Part shown: positions 26,886-36,077 of the stretch, piece by piece
How positions within the stretch are numbered: position 1 is the first letter of the stretch
Layout: the number at the start of each line of letters is the position of its first letter
NCBI GenBank assembly: GCA_019357535.2
Contig: CP079956.2
Coordinates: 88,240-152,239 of the forward strand
Source of the DNA: Macrococcus sp. 19Msa1099
GTDB lineage: Bacteria; Bacillota; Bacilli; Staphylococcales; Staphylococcaceae
DNA: 64,000 bases
Direction: 5' to 3'
Made by a program: the position numbers and the translations under genes
Notes under the pieces: model-generated
What the model saw: only the letters and a program-made list of their open reading frames with translations
Database searches by the model: none
Told to the model about the DNA's origin: nothing

Positions 26886-29009
26886 ATGACTAGAACAACA
26901 AAAAAGACATCGAAAAGAACATATGATAGAGATCGTTTAATGAAAATGCTGACCGAAAATAACAAGCTATTATTAAAAAGCTATACTTCAGGAGAAAGAA
27001 CGATGACTGATATATTAGAACAATGTAATGTATCAAGCAACACTTTCTATGAAGTTGTCAAATCTATCTACCCTGAAGCAGTGTATGAGAACAGGAAAAA
27101 TAAAAAGAAAAATAATTTGAATAGAATTATTGAGGAACTAAAAAATGATAATTTCAAGTTATTTAATACTTATATTTCAGGTGCTATATCAACGAATGAA
27201 GTAATTGGAAAATTAAAATGTAACAGATATATATTTTTCGAGGCAATAGAGCGTATTCATCCAGGAGCAGTAAAAGAAAACATGGAAAAGAGAAAAAGAT
27301 TATCTCCTAGTCAAAAAAATAGAATGATATCTAAATTGCAGGAAAATGATATGGACTTGCTAAAGAGATATATCGACAACAAAATAACGGTGAAAGAAAT
27401 TGAAGAAATAACTAAGCTCCCTACTAATGCATTCTATTTAGCTATAAATGAAATATATCCTACTGCAAAGGAAGAGAGATCTGAAAAAAAGAAGAAAAAG
27501 GTAGAACGGATAGAAAGTAAGCCTAAAAAAAATAAATTGGAGAAAGTAATAAACTATTTAGAAGCTGATAATAGTAAGAAATTAAAAGAATATATAGCAG
27601 GTGGTATTTCAGTACAAGATATCGTAATTGATGCAGGAGTTTCACCCTATTACTTTCGTAAAGCAATAGAACTTATTCATCCAAGCGCAATAGAAGAAAA
27701 TAAACAAAACAAGGCTTCAAAAAAACCAGTAAAGAAGAAGCGAGTAAGCCATATTGAAAAGACAATAGAATACTTGAAAGCAAATGATAATGAGGTGCTG
27801 AAAAAGTATATAGCAGGGGATATTACAATGCAATATATACTAAAAGATATTAAGGTGGCACGATATTCATTTGTTGAAGCGATTAATAAGGTGCATCCTG
27901 GAGCTATAGAGGAAAACGCTAAAAATAAAGATACTGTTACTAAGGTGTTAGCTGATTATCTTAAAGAAGATGAAGACAACTTATTAAATAAATATATAAG
28001 CGGCGAGATGGATCCTAAAGAAATAATGACATTATTAGATATTGATGTACCACCTAATACATTCTATCAAGCATTAAAAAAGGTAGATCCATATGCCAGT
28101 AAAAAGAGAAAAGAAAACAAGATATATGACATAGACAGAATGTTAGAATATTTGAGGAAAGATGATTATAGGAAGGCTAATCAATATATTTCAAAAGAAG
28201 TAAATGTACAAGATATTGAGGCCGATACTGGTATGAGTACTCAAACATTCTATAGAGCGATGAATATAATTAAAGGTCGTGAGAAAAGTTATATTGAAAA
28301 TAAACAGAGTGATATAGAACTGATGAAAAAGTATTTAACCAGAGAAAACAAAGATAAGTTGAACAAGTATATATCAGGCAGTATAACAATTAATAGTATA
28401 CTAGATAAGACAGGGTGTAACAGGCCAACATTTTATAACGCTTTAGAAGCTGTACACCCTACAGCTAGAATAGAAAGAAAGAAGCTACTTGAAGAAAATA
28501 GAAGTAAAGAAGTTTTAAAGTTTCAGAATGCTATAGAGCAAGGTATAGCCTATGAATATATCGACTACAATAAAGAGAATATTTTCGGAAAACATTCTAA
28601 GTATAATAAAAAGAGTAATGAAAGAATTTTAAAAGTTCGCATTCAGAATATATTGTTAGATTATATAGGAGCAACACCTTTCACGTTCTTCTCAGCAGAC
28701 CAACTTATAAAGATTGTGAGAAGAATTCTAATGTTAAAGGAGATAGAGGCGGGAACAACTAGATACGCTGTAGCAAAAAAATATAAAGTGCAATCTTCAA
28801 ACGTCTATCAGATGTACGAAGAGTATAAGCAAAATAAAAAATATGTAATAAATGTATCTGAAGAGCAGCTTGATATTATTATGAGAAATATAAAGATTTA
28901 TCAAGAAAGAGACGATAAGAAATTAAGAGATACGTATAAAATCTACGATGATACTTTAGAAATTATATTTATGATGATGGAAGATATTATCGATAAAATA
29001 TTTCAATGA
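26886..29009 (+). CDS. Protein of eight tandem HTH-like repeats
   Basis: From the ATG at 26886 (GGTGT upstream) the protein has 707 residues. About residues 10-535 consist of eight copies of a 60-70-residue unit with consensus L-x-x-D-N-x-x-L-x-x-Y-I-S-G-x-I-x-x-x-x-I, then an xxTFYxAIxxIHPxA-type second helix (KRYIDNKITVKEIEEI...TNAFYLAINEIYPTA; NKYISGSITINSILDK...RPTFYNALEAVHPTA). Basic linkers (KKKKKVERI, KKPVKKKR) join them. Each unit looks like a resolvase-type helix-turn-helix. The last 190 residues differ. A chain of HTHs suggests binding to a long tandem DNA array. I know of no described family with this layout. Confidence 0.75.
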   Translation: MTRTTKKTSKRTYDRDRLMKMLTENNKLLLKSYTSGERTMTDILEQCNVSSNTFYEVVKSIYPEAVYENRKNKKKNNLNRIIEELKNDNFKLFNTYISGAISTNEVIGKLKCNRYIFFEAIERIHPGAVKENMEKRKRLSPSQKNRMISKLQENDMDLLKRYIDNKITVKEIEEITKLPTNAFYLAINEIYPTAKEERSEKKKKKVERIESKPKKNKLEKVINYLEADNSKKLKEYIAGGISVQDIVIDAGVSPYYFRKAIELIHPSAIEENKQNKASKKPVKKKRVSHIEKTIEYLKANDNEVLKKYIAGDITMQYILKDIKVARYSFVEAINKVHPGAIEENAKNKDTVTKVLADYLKEDEDNLLNKYISGEMDPKEIMTLLDIDVPPNTFYQALKKVDPYASKKRKENKIYDIDRMLEYLRKDDYRKANQYISKEVNVQDIEADTGMSTQTFYRAMNIIKGREKSYIENKQSDIELMKKYLTRENKDKLNKYISGSITINSILDKTGCNRPTFYNALEAVHPTARIERKKLLEENRSKEVLKFQNAIEQGIAYEYIDYNKENIFGKHSKYNKKSNERILKVRIQNILLDYIGATPFTFFSADQLIKIVRRILMLKEIEAGTTRYAVAKKYKVQSSNVYQMYEEYKQNKKYVINVSEEQLDIIMRNIKIYQERDDKKLRDTYKIYDDTLEIIFMMMEDIIDKIFQ

Positions 29010-29092
29010 AAAGACGGGTTTATTACATAAAAAATCAATCTTCACACAAATAGAATATTTGTTAGTATTTATCAAGTGTGAACTTTTTTCAA

Positions 29093-29219
29093 GACTAAAA
29101 AGAAAGAATATACAGTTGATAAAGACACAGCTAACCATGGTGGTAGAAAATGGAAATTAAAGAAAAATGGAAAGCGTGTAGCCTCATTAGACGGTAACGG
29201 AAAAGTACTAAGTAAATAA
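29093..29219 (+). pseudogene. C-terminal remnant of a polymorphic toxin
   Basis: An open frame without a start ends in TAA at 29217 and encodes ...YTVDKDTANHGGRKWKLK followed by KNGKRVASLDGNGKVLSK. This resembles the end of Ntox21-type C-terminal toxin domains (the DKDTANHGG...WK...G segment). The N-terminal part, which would carry delivery domains, is gone. Fourteen bases later an intact small gene with a good RBS begins, as expected for the cognate immunity protein. Confidence 0.6.
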
Positions 29220-29232
29220 AGGAGACTATCAA

Positions 29233-29469
29233 ATGAAAGATTTATTATTTAAAGACATAACAATTAAATATCATGAATCATTGCAACTAGTAAAAGATAA
29301 TGAACGAATTGTATTTTTATCTAAAAATTTAGATGAAATTAATTGTATTGTTGACTTCAAAATAGAAAACAATACTGTTAAAAGCATTAATATAAAACCA
29401 CGCTTCAATATTGATATTACCATTGAGAATGGAGTATACATTTTTAACGTCAATTTTGTGGAAGATTAA
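29233..29469 (+). CDS. Small immunity-like protein (orphan)
   Basis: The 78-residue beta-rich protein (DITIKYHESLQLVKDNERIV, VDFKIENNTVKSINIKPRF) follows the toxin remnant directly and has AAAGGAGA before the ATG and a strong terminator after it. Position and size point to the immunity partner of the lost toxin. I cannot name the family with certainty. Orphan immunity genes are often kept as protection against relatives that still make the toxin. Confidence 0.55.
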   Translation: MKDLLFKDITIKYHESLQLVKDNERIVFLSKNLDEINCIVDFKIENNTVKSINIKPRFNIDITIENGVYIFNVNFVED

Positions 29470-29504
29470 TTTATTAGTTTGTTACATACAATTTTAACTA
29501 TTTT

Positions 29505-29546
29505 AGACATGCATCATCCTCTTTTGAAGTTGGATGATGCATGTCT
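29505..29546 (+). terminator. Terminator after the orphan immunity gene
   Basis: A perfect 15-bp stem (AGACATGCATCATCC and its complement) with a 12-base loop lies 35 bases after the stop, followed by an AT-rich run. Confidence 0.7.
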
Positions 29547-29711
29547 ATATTTATTGTGTTGTATATTGTTTGAGTCATTTTTTAATCAACACATCTATTT
29601 CGCTCATGTTGTCAATTTACTATTTTATCAAGTGATTTTCTCTCATGAAATCTTCATATAATAAATGATCTTCTCTGCCATACTTAGTATAGAAAGTTAT
29701 CCAGGTTTCAT

Positions 29712-29921
29712 CTATTCCATTTTTTTCATGTATTTATATACCTTTTTCATTATTTGATTTCTCACCTTGATATATTTTGACTTTGTTCTGATTGAATCTA
29801 AAAAGAATCCATCATATGTTTCAATTTCTACTACAGGATAACCTTCTTCCGTGTAATCTTCTGAATGTATATATACGCTTTTGTGTATACTATTTTCACT
29901 TTTCATATTTAATTTTTTCAT
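29712..29921 (-). CDS. Possible small hypothetical protein
   Basis: A 69-codon frame on the minus strand encodes a hydrophilic peptide (HSEDYTEEGYPVVEIETYDG, then a Lys-rich helix). The reading looks protein-like, but no strong ribosome site precedes the start and no family is recognised. The stretch 29547-29711 holds nothing else clear. Confidence 0.35.
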   Translation of the reverse strand: MKKLNMKSENSIHKSVYIHSEDYTEEGYPVVEIETYDGFFLDSIRTKSKYIKVRNQIMKKVYKYMKKME

Positions 29922-29982
29922 ATAAGCTTAGACTTGCCATTTTAATTCTTCCCATTTTTCAAACACAATCTTTTGTGTTCCG

Positions 29983-30162
29983 TAAGATTGCGTATTTAAT
30001 TTTTACAAATAGAAGTCAGCATCAGAAATAAAGCAATACAAGGGCGACTTGTCGGCGTAGCTTTACCCTTGTATTGCTTTATTAGTTGGACACCAGCTCG
30101 ATCTTCAGCTGGTAGTGAAACTTTTGATGCTACGATATGCAGTTAAAAATTATGCAATCTTA
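29983..30162. ncRNA. Structured RNA element, copy A
   Basis: Nested stems close over this stretch: TAAGATTGC (29983) with GCAATCTTA (30154), AATTTTTA with TAAAAATT, AGCATCA (30018) with TGATGCT (30125), an 18-bp stem (30027-30044 with 30066-30083) and ACCAGCT (30092) with AGCTGGT (30107). The 18-bp stem is capped by CGACTTGTCG followed by GCGTAG. Copy B at 36078-36238 has the same plan with different stem bases, so the pairing is conserved rather than the sequence. The class is not recognised. The transcribed strand is not certain. Confidence 0.68.
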
Positions 30163-30189
30163 TGACACATGGATTATTTTTTAATAAAA

Positions 30190-30267
30190 ATCCTGGTGAA
30201 GTGGGTTTCTTCACCAGGATCCTTTGATTTTATAAATTTAAAAATTCGGTTTATGAACCGAATTTTT
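30190..30267. terminator. Two stem-loop terminators in tandem
   Basis: ATCCTGGTGAAG pairs with CTTCACCAGGAT (30190-30220), followed by a T-rich stretch. AAAATTCGGTT pairs with AACCGAATTTT (30241-30266). They separate the structured RNA from the minus-strand YolD operon and can work for both directions. Confidence 0.7.
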
Positions 30268-30291
30268 AGATATTCGTCTTACTAACCGAAT

Positions 30292-30723
30292 TTATATAAT
30301 CTCTATTATTTTATTAATTTCTAAATCTTTAAACTCTTGCTGTACGACTAGAAAGACATTTACCCTCATATTATATTCATCTAATTTATTTATAACTGTC
30401 TGAAGTAAATGAATTTTTTCATCTTCATAGTAATATATAAAACATGCTGATGGCTTATTACTGTAATGATTTAGTTTATTGTTGATATCGTCTATTTGTT
30501 CCTGAGATAAATCAGGCATAAATTCTTTAGTTTGTTGTTCAATTTGTTTTCTTATGTCTTCGAATTGTTGTGGCATCGTTGCAAATGGGGCCCATTTTAT
30601 CATTTTTCGACCTTCTGGAATGTTCCTGGATAAATATTCTCCTGGTATCTCTTTATAATTTGTCACTGTCTCTAACTCAACCGGGACTTTTGGATGCAGT
30701 GGATTTAGATTATGGGCTTTCAA
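30292..30723 (-). CDS. YolD-like protein
   Basis: This protein of about 143 residues starts at TTG 30723, with AGGTGA five to seven bases upstream; the longer in-frame reading is antisense-like. The core RKMIKWAPFATMPQQFEDIR and the helical segment after it match the YolD family, usually found beside Y-family polymerases of the UvrX/UmuC type on plasmids and phages. It overlaps the upstream gene by 14 bases. An SOS-type promoter drives the pair, in keeping with a DNA-damage role. No polymerase gene is present; the IS30 element just upstream may mark where DNA was lost. Confidence 0.72.
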   Translation of the reverse strand: MKAHNLNPLHPKVPVELETVTNYKEIPGEYLSRNIPEGRKMIKWAPFATMPQQFEDIRKQIEQQTKEFMPDLSQEQIDDINNKLNHYSNKPSACFIYYYEDEKIHLLQTVINKLDEYNMRVNVFLVVQQEFKDLEINKIIEII

Positions 30724-31006
30724 GTGATTCACCTGCTTTATATACGATACAGTATGATATATCTGAACTATCAAATCCATCTGATTCAAATAAAGTTCCT
30801 ACAGGAACCATCGTAGCTTCAGCTAAAACTTGTTCATCTGATATATCAAAATTGCATAGCATATTTACGATATGTTCCTTTTTAGTCTGAAGATCCTCTA
30901 GTCCAAATTTACGTTCATGATATAAATCTTTTAGAATCTCAAATGTTATTTTATCAATTATTACACATTCATATTTTTCCATAATGTCTTTATGGCTAAT
31001 CATCAT
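30710..31006 (-). CDS. Small SOS-controlled protein upstream of YolD-like gene
   Basis: The 98-residue protein starts MMISHKDIMEKYE behind AGAGGTGG. It is hydrophilic, with EILKDLYHERKFGLEDLQTK in the middle, and has no domain I recognise. It is the first gene after a LexA-like box and is translationally coupled to the YolD-like gene. Confidence 0.65.
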   Translation of the reverse strand: MMISHKDIMEKYECVIIDKITFEILKDLYHERKFGLEDLQTKKEHIVNMLCNFDISDEQVLAEATMVPVGTLFESDGFDSSDISYCIVYKAGESLESP

Positions 31007-31025
31007 AAACCACCTCTTTCGCCTA

Positions 31026-31054
31026 ATTATAGAACATACGTTCGCTATTTTCAA
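31026..31054 (-). promoter_or_regulatory. SOS promoter: LexA-type box inside a sigma-A promoter
   Basis: On the minus strand TTGAAA (31054-31049), 17 bases, then TATAAT (31031-31026) make a near-consensus promoter. Its spacer and -10 edge hold CGAACGTATGTTCT, one base off the Gram-positive LexA box CGAACRNRYGTTCG. LexA bound there would block the polymerase until DNA damage. Confidence 0.82.
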
Positions 31055-31178
31055 GCATTTTCAATGCTGAGAAAGCGATTTTAACGCCTCGAAATTGATT
31101 TTTGTGGACCGTAGTAAGTTAAATTCCTTAAAATCTACTTTAGAATTATAACTTAAATAATCTTTCTATTTATATTAT

Positions 31179-32242
31179 TTCGTTTGTCAAAATAAGCTAG
31201 ACAATTTCTCATCTTCGATGAAACTCATAAATACTTCCAATGGTGTTTTATAGCCCAGCGATTTTCTGGGACGATGATTAATATTTTGAGCAACACTAAT
31301 GATATGATCATCAGTGACTGAATTAAAGTCTAATTCTTTATCTAATCCACTGCGTCTAAGTATCCCGTTAGAATGTTCATTCAATCCACGTTGCGACGGA
31401 GTGCCGGGGTCAGCAAAGAATATCGAGATATCGTGTCGGTTACAGATTGTTTTCCAGTTGGAGAACTCCTTACCACAATCGAAAGTAATCGATTTAAATA
31501 TATGAGCAGGTAAAGCTGAAAACATAGAGTGAAGCGCATCTTCAATATCATCTGCCTTGCGACCTTGAGGTCGTATAGTGATAATCATCTTAGAGATCCT
31601 TTCTACTAAGGTTATGACAGCACTCCCATGATTACGGCCAATGATAGTGTCACCTTCAAGATGACCAAATTCTTGAAAGAAGAAAGGAAACTCTTCTATT
31701 CTTTCAGAAATGTGTCTTTTGAAAGCCTGTCTACCTCTTTTTTCACAATGACCATTTGGCTTCCTTTTACCTTTCATAGGTAAAGATTGTACTGCAAAGA
31801 CGTTTTCCTTAAACATTCTATAAAGAGTTTTTACAGAACAATCAATCGGGTGTTCACCTCTGCCAATAATGGTGTCAGGTGTCCAGCCATCGGCTACTTT
31901 TTCTCGAATATAAGCTGACTGATTTTCTGGAAGTACTATTCTATGTCTGCCACAATTTGATTTTCTTTGCTTATACTCCTGGTAATATTCCAGTGCAGTT
32001 ATACCTGTCTTAAGTGCATTTATTACGCTATAAATTGTCTGTCTTGATCGTTTCAATCTCTTTGCGATTTCTTTTACCGAAAGATCTTGATGATAATATG
32101 ATTCTATGAACGTGAGTTCATCCGTGTTAAGATGTTTATAGGCCATTCTGTACTAACTCCTTATGTTTTCTTTGGTCGGAAATACATATTGAGTTTAGCA
32201 CGGAAGGCTTTTTTAGTTGTCTAGCTTATTTTGACAAACGAA
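31179..32242 (-). mobile_element. IS30-family element, copy 3 (complete)
   Basis: This copy is about 1.06 kb and has well-matched inverted ends (TTCGTTTGTCAAAATAAGC on both sides in opposite directions). It differs from copies 1 and 2 by scattered substitutions and by its better right end. It lies between the SOS operon and a pilin-like remnant, both probably trimmed by IS-linked rearrangements. Confidence 0.9.
31187..32146 (-). CDS. IS30-family transposase
   Basis: The 319-residue transposase is intact, with the same HTH and DDE layout as the 6580 copy (LEGDTIIGR, SITFDCGKEF, RGLNEHSNG). Small differences (SDD to IDD, KRHD to NRHD) show the copies have been apart for some time. Confidence 0.95.
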   Translation of the reverse strand: MAYKHLNTDELTFIESYYHQDLSVKEIAKRLKRSRQTIYSVINALKTGITALEYYQEYKQRKSNCGRHRIVLPENQSAYIREKVADGWTPDTIIGRGEHPIDCSVKTLYRMFKENVFAVQSLPMKGKRKPNGHCEKRGRQAFKRHISERIEEFPFFFQEFGHLEGDTIIGRNHGSAVITLVERISKMIITIRPQGRKADDIEDALHSMFSALPAHIFKSITFDCGKEFSNWKTICNRHDISIFFADPGTPSQRGLNEHSNGILRRSGLDKELDFNSVTDDHIISVAQNINHRPRKSLGYKTPLEVFMSFIEDEKLSSLF

Positions 32243-32279
32243 ACATTTTATTTAGTCTACAGAAATTGTACATAAACTC
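32243..32279. repeat. 37-bp direct repeat, left copy
   Basis: A 37-base sequence (beginning ACATTTTATTTAGTCTACA and ending GTACATAAACTC) recurs at 38810-38846 with one mismatch. The copies bracket the pilin remnant, mntH, IS1182, RNA copy B, IS30-B and toxin/immunity segment. The repeat has partial dyad symmetry (AGT-CTACATAA / GTACATAAACT). A recombination site is possible, but it is not a clear dif site. Confidence 0.7.
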
Positions 32280-32294
32280 CTTAATTAAAAACAT

Positions 32295-32414
32295 GCTGAC
32301 CCATCAGCTACAGTATTAGCAGATGCAACAGCACAAGAAATCATCAATAAGAAAACTGAAATACCAAACACTGGTGGAATCGGTACAGTTATCTTCACAA
32401 TGATAGGTAAATGA
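32295..32414 (+). pseudogene. C-terminal remnant of a sortase-anchored surface protein
   Basis: A start-less frame reads ADPSATVLADATAQEIINKK, then TEIPNTGGIGTVIFTMIGK, then TGA. IPNTGG with a hydrophobic run is a pilin-type sorting signal, preceded by a segment typical of isopeptide-linked pilin proteins. Everything upstream is missing, and the tail lacks the usual positive end. It shows that a surface-protein gene once lay here. Confidence 0.6.
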
Positions 32415-32523
32415 AAAACATGTTATTACTCTTAGGAAGAAGAGTCCTAGTCACTATGCAAGTATGATGTACCTTCTCTAAGCTTGTAGCCAATCAAAAC
32501 TACTTATATGAATAATATCAGTC

Positions 32524-32556
32524 CCCGCGTTTCGATTGAAGCGCGGGATTTTATTG
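32524..32556 (+). terminator. Strong GC stem terminator in the non-coding stretch before mntH
   Basis: CCCGCGTTTC pairs with GAAGCGCGGG (one G-T pair), followed by ATTTTATT. The 110 bases upstream hold a smaller stem (CTTAGGA/TCCTAG near 32438) but no gene, so a short RNA could end here. Confidence 0.72.
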
Positions 32557-32623
32557 TTGTGTAGATTACGCATGGGGTAACGACAGAGAGTAAAAGAATA
32601 TATTTTATTATTTTAAAAAATTT

Positions 32624-32639
32624 TTTAGGTTGGACTAAA
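32624..32639 (+). promoter_or_regulatory. MntR-like operator upstream of mntH
   Basis: TTTAGGTTGGACTAAA, 35 bases before the mntH start, is an imperfect 16-base palindrome resembling DtxR/MntR boxes of the TTTAGGTTAACCTAAA type (six of eight positions in the second arm). Manganese-bound MntR would repress the transporter from here. Confidence 0.55.
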
Positions 32640-32673
32640 GATGTGGTATATTATTGTATAAGGAGATGATAAT

Positions 32674-33996
32674 ATGAATAAAAGTCTGGAAGAAATAAAT
32701 GGTAAGGTGTCTTTTGATAGTGAGGCACATGGCGTCAAGAAAATGATTATGTATTTGGGACCAGGGCTGTTGGTAGCCGTCGGTTATATGGATCCAGGAA
32801 ACTGGATCACATCAATGGCAGGGGGTGCACAGTTTGGGTATACGCTACTCTTTGTCATACTGTTATCCAGTCTGTCAGCGATGCTCTTGCAAAGTATGTG
32901 CGCGCGTCTTGGGATTGCTAGTGGTATGGACCTCGCTCAGGTTACCAAGCATATGAGCAATAAGCCTGTGTCCATCGCTGCATGGGTTGTTACAGAGCTT
33001 GCAATTATGGCGACAGATATTGCGGAGATCATCGGTAGTGCAATTGCTTTAAATCTGCTGTTCAACATTCCTCTAGTTATCGGAGTAACGATTACTGTTG
33101 TAGATGTCTTGCTGCTACTTGTCATCATCAAGCTGGGTTTCAGGAAGATAGAAGCTATTGTTGGTGTTTTAGTATTCACGGTCTTATTTATCTTTATGTT
33201 TGAAGTATATTTTTCTTCACCTGAATGGAGAGACGTGCTGGAAGGATTTCTGCCAAGTACAGCTATCGCTACAAACAGTAACCTGCTATATCTTGCTCTT
33301 GGAATCATCGGTGCAACCATCATGCCCCATAATCTTTATCTGCACTCATCTATCGTGCAGTCTCGGAACTATATACGTGATAATGTTGCTAAGAAGAAAG
33401 AGGCTATTAAGTATGCAGTGATTGACTCACATATTCAGTTGACGATTGCTTTTGTAATCAACTGTCTTATATTGATACTTGGGGCTTCGTTATTCTATGG
33501 CAACGGGGAAGAACTCGGCAGATTCTATGATCTATATAATGCGCTAAAGGCATCGACATTCACAGGTGCAGTGGGCGGTGCATTGATGAGTACATTATTC
33601 GCTATAGCATTGTTAGCTTCGGGTCAGAACTCGACAATTACAGGAACATTATCAGGTCAGATAGTTATGGAAGGGTTCCTAAACATAAAGATACCGCAGT
33701 GGGCAAGACGACTGATTACAAGGATGATTGCTGTAATTCCTGTTTTCCTATGCTTGTGGTTGTATGGTTCAAGTGCAACAAAGATTGAAGATTTGCTGAT
33801 TTTTACACAAGTATTCTTAAGTCTTGCACTACCATTCAGCATTATTCCGTTAACGTTAGCAACAAGCAACAAAAAGATCATGGGAGAAGCGTTCGTCAAT
33901 AAAACATGGGTGAATGTCATCGCCTGGCTGTTAACAGTAATCCTTAGCGTACTGAATATGTATTTGATTGTAGAGACGGTAAAAGAAATTTTATAA
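32674..33996 (+). CDS. mntH: Nramp-family manganese/proton symporter MntH
   Basis: This 440-residue polytopic membrane protein imports Mn2+ (also Fe2+) with protons. The metal-binding helix-1 motif [13 protein letters not shown] and the helix-6 motif MPHNLYLHS are both intact, and about eleven hydrophobic helices follow the usual spacing. AAGGAGATG precedes the ATG. It is a single-gene transcript with an MntR-like box. Base use looks less AT-rich than its neighbours, pointing to a separate origin. A plasmid copy may help in metal-poor or oxidative settings. From 33997 to the IS1182 element at 34213 no gene is seen. Confidence 0.95.
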   Translation: MNKSLEEINGKVSFDSEAHGVKKMIMYLGPGLLVAVGYMDPGNWITSMAGGAQFGYTLLFVILLSSLSAMLLQSMCARLGIASGMDLAQVTKHMSNKPVSIAAWVVTELAIMATDIAEIIGSAIALNLLFNIPLVIGVTITVVDVLLLLVIIKLGFRKIEAIVGVLVFTVLFIFMFEVYFSSPEWRDVLEGFLPSTAIATNSNLLYLALGIIGATIMPHNLYLHSSIVQSRNYIRDNVAKKKEAIKYAVIDSHIQLTIAFVINCLILILGASLFYGNGEELGRFYDLYNALKASTFTGAVGGALMSTLFAIALLASGQNSTITGTLSGQIVMEGFLNIKIPQWARRLITRMIAVIPVFLCLWLYGSSATKIEDLLIFTQVFLSLALPFSIIPLTLATSNKKIMGEAFVNKTWVNVIAWLLTVILSVLNMYLIVETVKEIL

Positions 33997-34212
33997 TAAT
34001 AATGATGTAAAAATTATATAATTGAATATGGCACTATTAAAAATGGATATAATGTACTTAGTTAAAAACTATAAATTAAAATTTAGAGCGTAGTGGATAG
34101 TATGAGTTTCTCAATGAACTTCAGAGTATTAATTATCTAATAAAAGTAATGAAGTTGGTGATAATTTTATATTAAACATAATTGAATCATTTAATGTAAA
34201 CAAGAAATAACA

Positions 34213-36026
34213 GTTTGGGACATAAGTAAATCTTCGATTTACAAACCCTACTCAAGATAAAAGCAGAAATTCCATTTGGAATTTCTGCTTTTTTGATGCA
34301 AAAAAAGAAGCCCTTTTATATAATGTAATCACCACAAAAACATTGAAAAGGGGCTTCTTTATGTACAAAAATTATAACACAAATCAAATCACACTGCCAA
34401 TGGATATAGAATTTATGATTCCAAAGGATGACTTATGTTTCATTGTACATGATCTAGTAGAATCAATCCCTGAAGAAGAGTATCAACAGTACAGAAATAG
34501 AATGGGTGCATCCTCATATCATCCCAAAATGATGCTTAAGGTTATTCTTTATGCTTATACTCAGTCTATTTTCTCAGGTCGAAGAATTGAAGCATCATTA
34601 AACGACAGTATTCGAATGATGTGGTTATCACAGGAACAGAAGCCTTCATACAGGACTATCAATAGATTCCGAGTAAACCCTATGATGGATAACCTGTTGA
34701 AAACTCTTTATGTAAATTTCAGAACACAACTTGTTGAATATAAACTGATTGACGAACAGTCAATTTTTATTGATGGTACTAAGTTAGAGGCAAGTGCTAA
34801 CAAGTACACATTCGTATGGAAAAAGAAAATTCTTTCGTATCAAGAGGACTCGCTTTCTAAAGCTAAGTCTATCTATGACGATCTACTGAAATAGGAAGTC
34901 ATTCCTGAAATACAGAATGAAAGTAAGGACGAAATCACAATAGACTCTTTAGCGCATATCGAAAGAAGTCTAAATCAAAAAATCGAAGATTTAACATTTC
35001 AGATTGATAATGAAGAGAATGTCACGGAGAAGAAGAGAATAAGAAGTGAAAGAACCCCAATCAAAAAGACGCATAAGGTGATTAAAGATATCTACGAAAG
35101 AAATATAAGATATAATGAGCAATTGAAAATCCTGGGCGATCGAAAAAGCTATTCTAAAACAGATTGCGATGCCACATTCATGAGAATGAAGGAAGACCAT
35201 ATGAAGAACGGTCAATTGAAGGCAGGATATAATCTACAGATTGCGACAAACAATCAATTCACTCTGGCTTATGACGTCTTTCCAAATCCGGCGGATTCAA
35301 GAACACTCACTCCGTTCTTGAATAATTTCATAGATTTGCATAAGCAACTTCCTAAATATATTGTTGCCGACGCTGGATATGGAAGTGAAGAAAATTATGA
35401 GACTTTGATTGATGAGTTTGAAGTTACACCTTTAATTCCTTTTAATACATACTATTCGGAGCAATCAAAGAAGAACAGAACAAATATTTTTAATACATTT
35501 AACTGGCCATATAATGAAATTGAAGATTATTTTACATGTCCCGAAAATCACAATCTTAGATTCTCTCATTATTCAAAGAGAAAAAATGGTGATTTCGGAA
35601 GTATATCCAAAGTATACCGATGTGAGATGTGTCAAAGTTGTCCACTAAGAGATAAATGCATTTCTAAAAATACTAAGGGCAATAAAAGTATTTATAGAAA
35701 TAATAATCTTGAATACTTCAAATCAGAGATTCGCAAGAAGCTTTCAGATGAAAATACCGGAAGAATCTACGCAAACAGAAAGATAGACGTAGAACCAGTA
35801 TTTGGATTTCTGAAGGCTATTTTGGGTTACACACGAATGAATGTGCGTGGTAAATCTAAAGTGAAGAGAGATATAGGCCTTGCGCTAATGGCAGTAAATA
35901 TAAGGAAAATGGCCACCTCACGTGGTGAAAATAAAAATAAAAATAAAGAAATAGCGATAAAATTTGATTTTCATCAAATTTTATCGCTATCTTTATTATC
36001 AGGAGTACTTATGTCCCGGACTCTTC
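34213..36026 (+). mobile_element. IS1182-family element with broken transposase
   Basis: Inverted ends GGGACATAAGTA (near 34217) and the complement of TACTTATGTCCC (near 36006) bracket one transposase gene. The element is about 1.8 kb, a normal size for the family. The gene has an internal stop, so this copy cannot move by itself. Confidence 0.82.
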
Positions 36027-36046
36027 AATGCCTTTCCAACGATTGA
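34361..36046 (+). pseudogene. IS1182-family transposase interrupted by a stop codon
   Basis: The first frame (ATG 34361, GAAAAGGGG upstream) encodes the N-terminal domain (IPKDDLCFIVHDLVE, SYHPKMMLKVILYAYTQ, IFIDGTKLEASANKYTFVWK) and stops at TAG 34892. Without that stop the same frame continues (EVIPEIQNESKDEITIDSLA) into the DDE part (YIVADAGYGSEENY, MKEDHMKNGQLKAGYN) and the C-terminal VEPVFGFLKAILGYTRMNVR. One nonsense change therefore explains the break. A stem (AGCGATAAAATTTGAT with its complement) near 35952-35988 lies in the tail. Confidence 0.9.
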
Positions 36047-36077
36047 TTCATCAATCGTTACTCAATCAGTTAAGACT

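Noticed and set aside
32243..32279. Classical dif/Xer site
   Set aside because: Only one arm resembles the Gram-positive dif consensus and the central spacing does not fit; kept only as a repeat.
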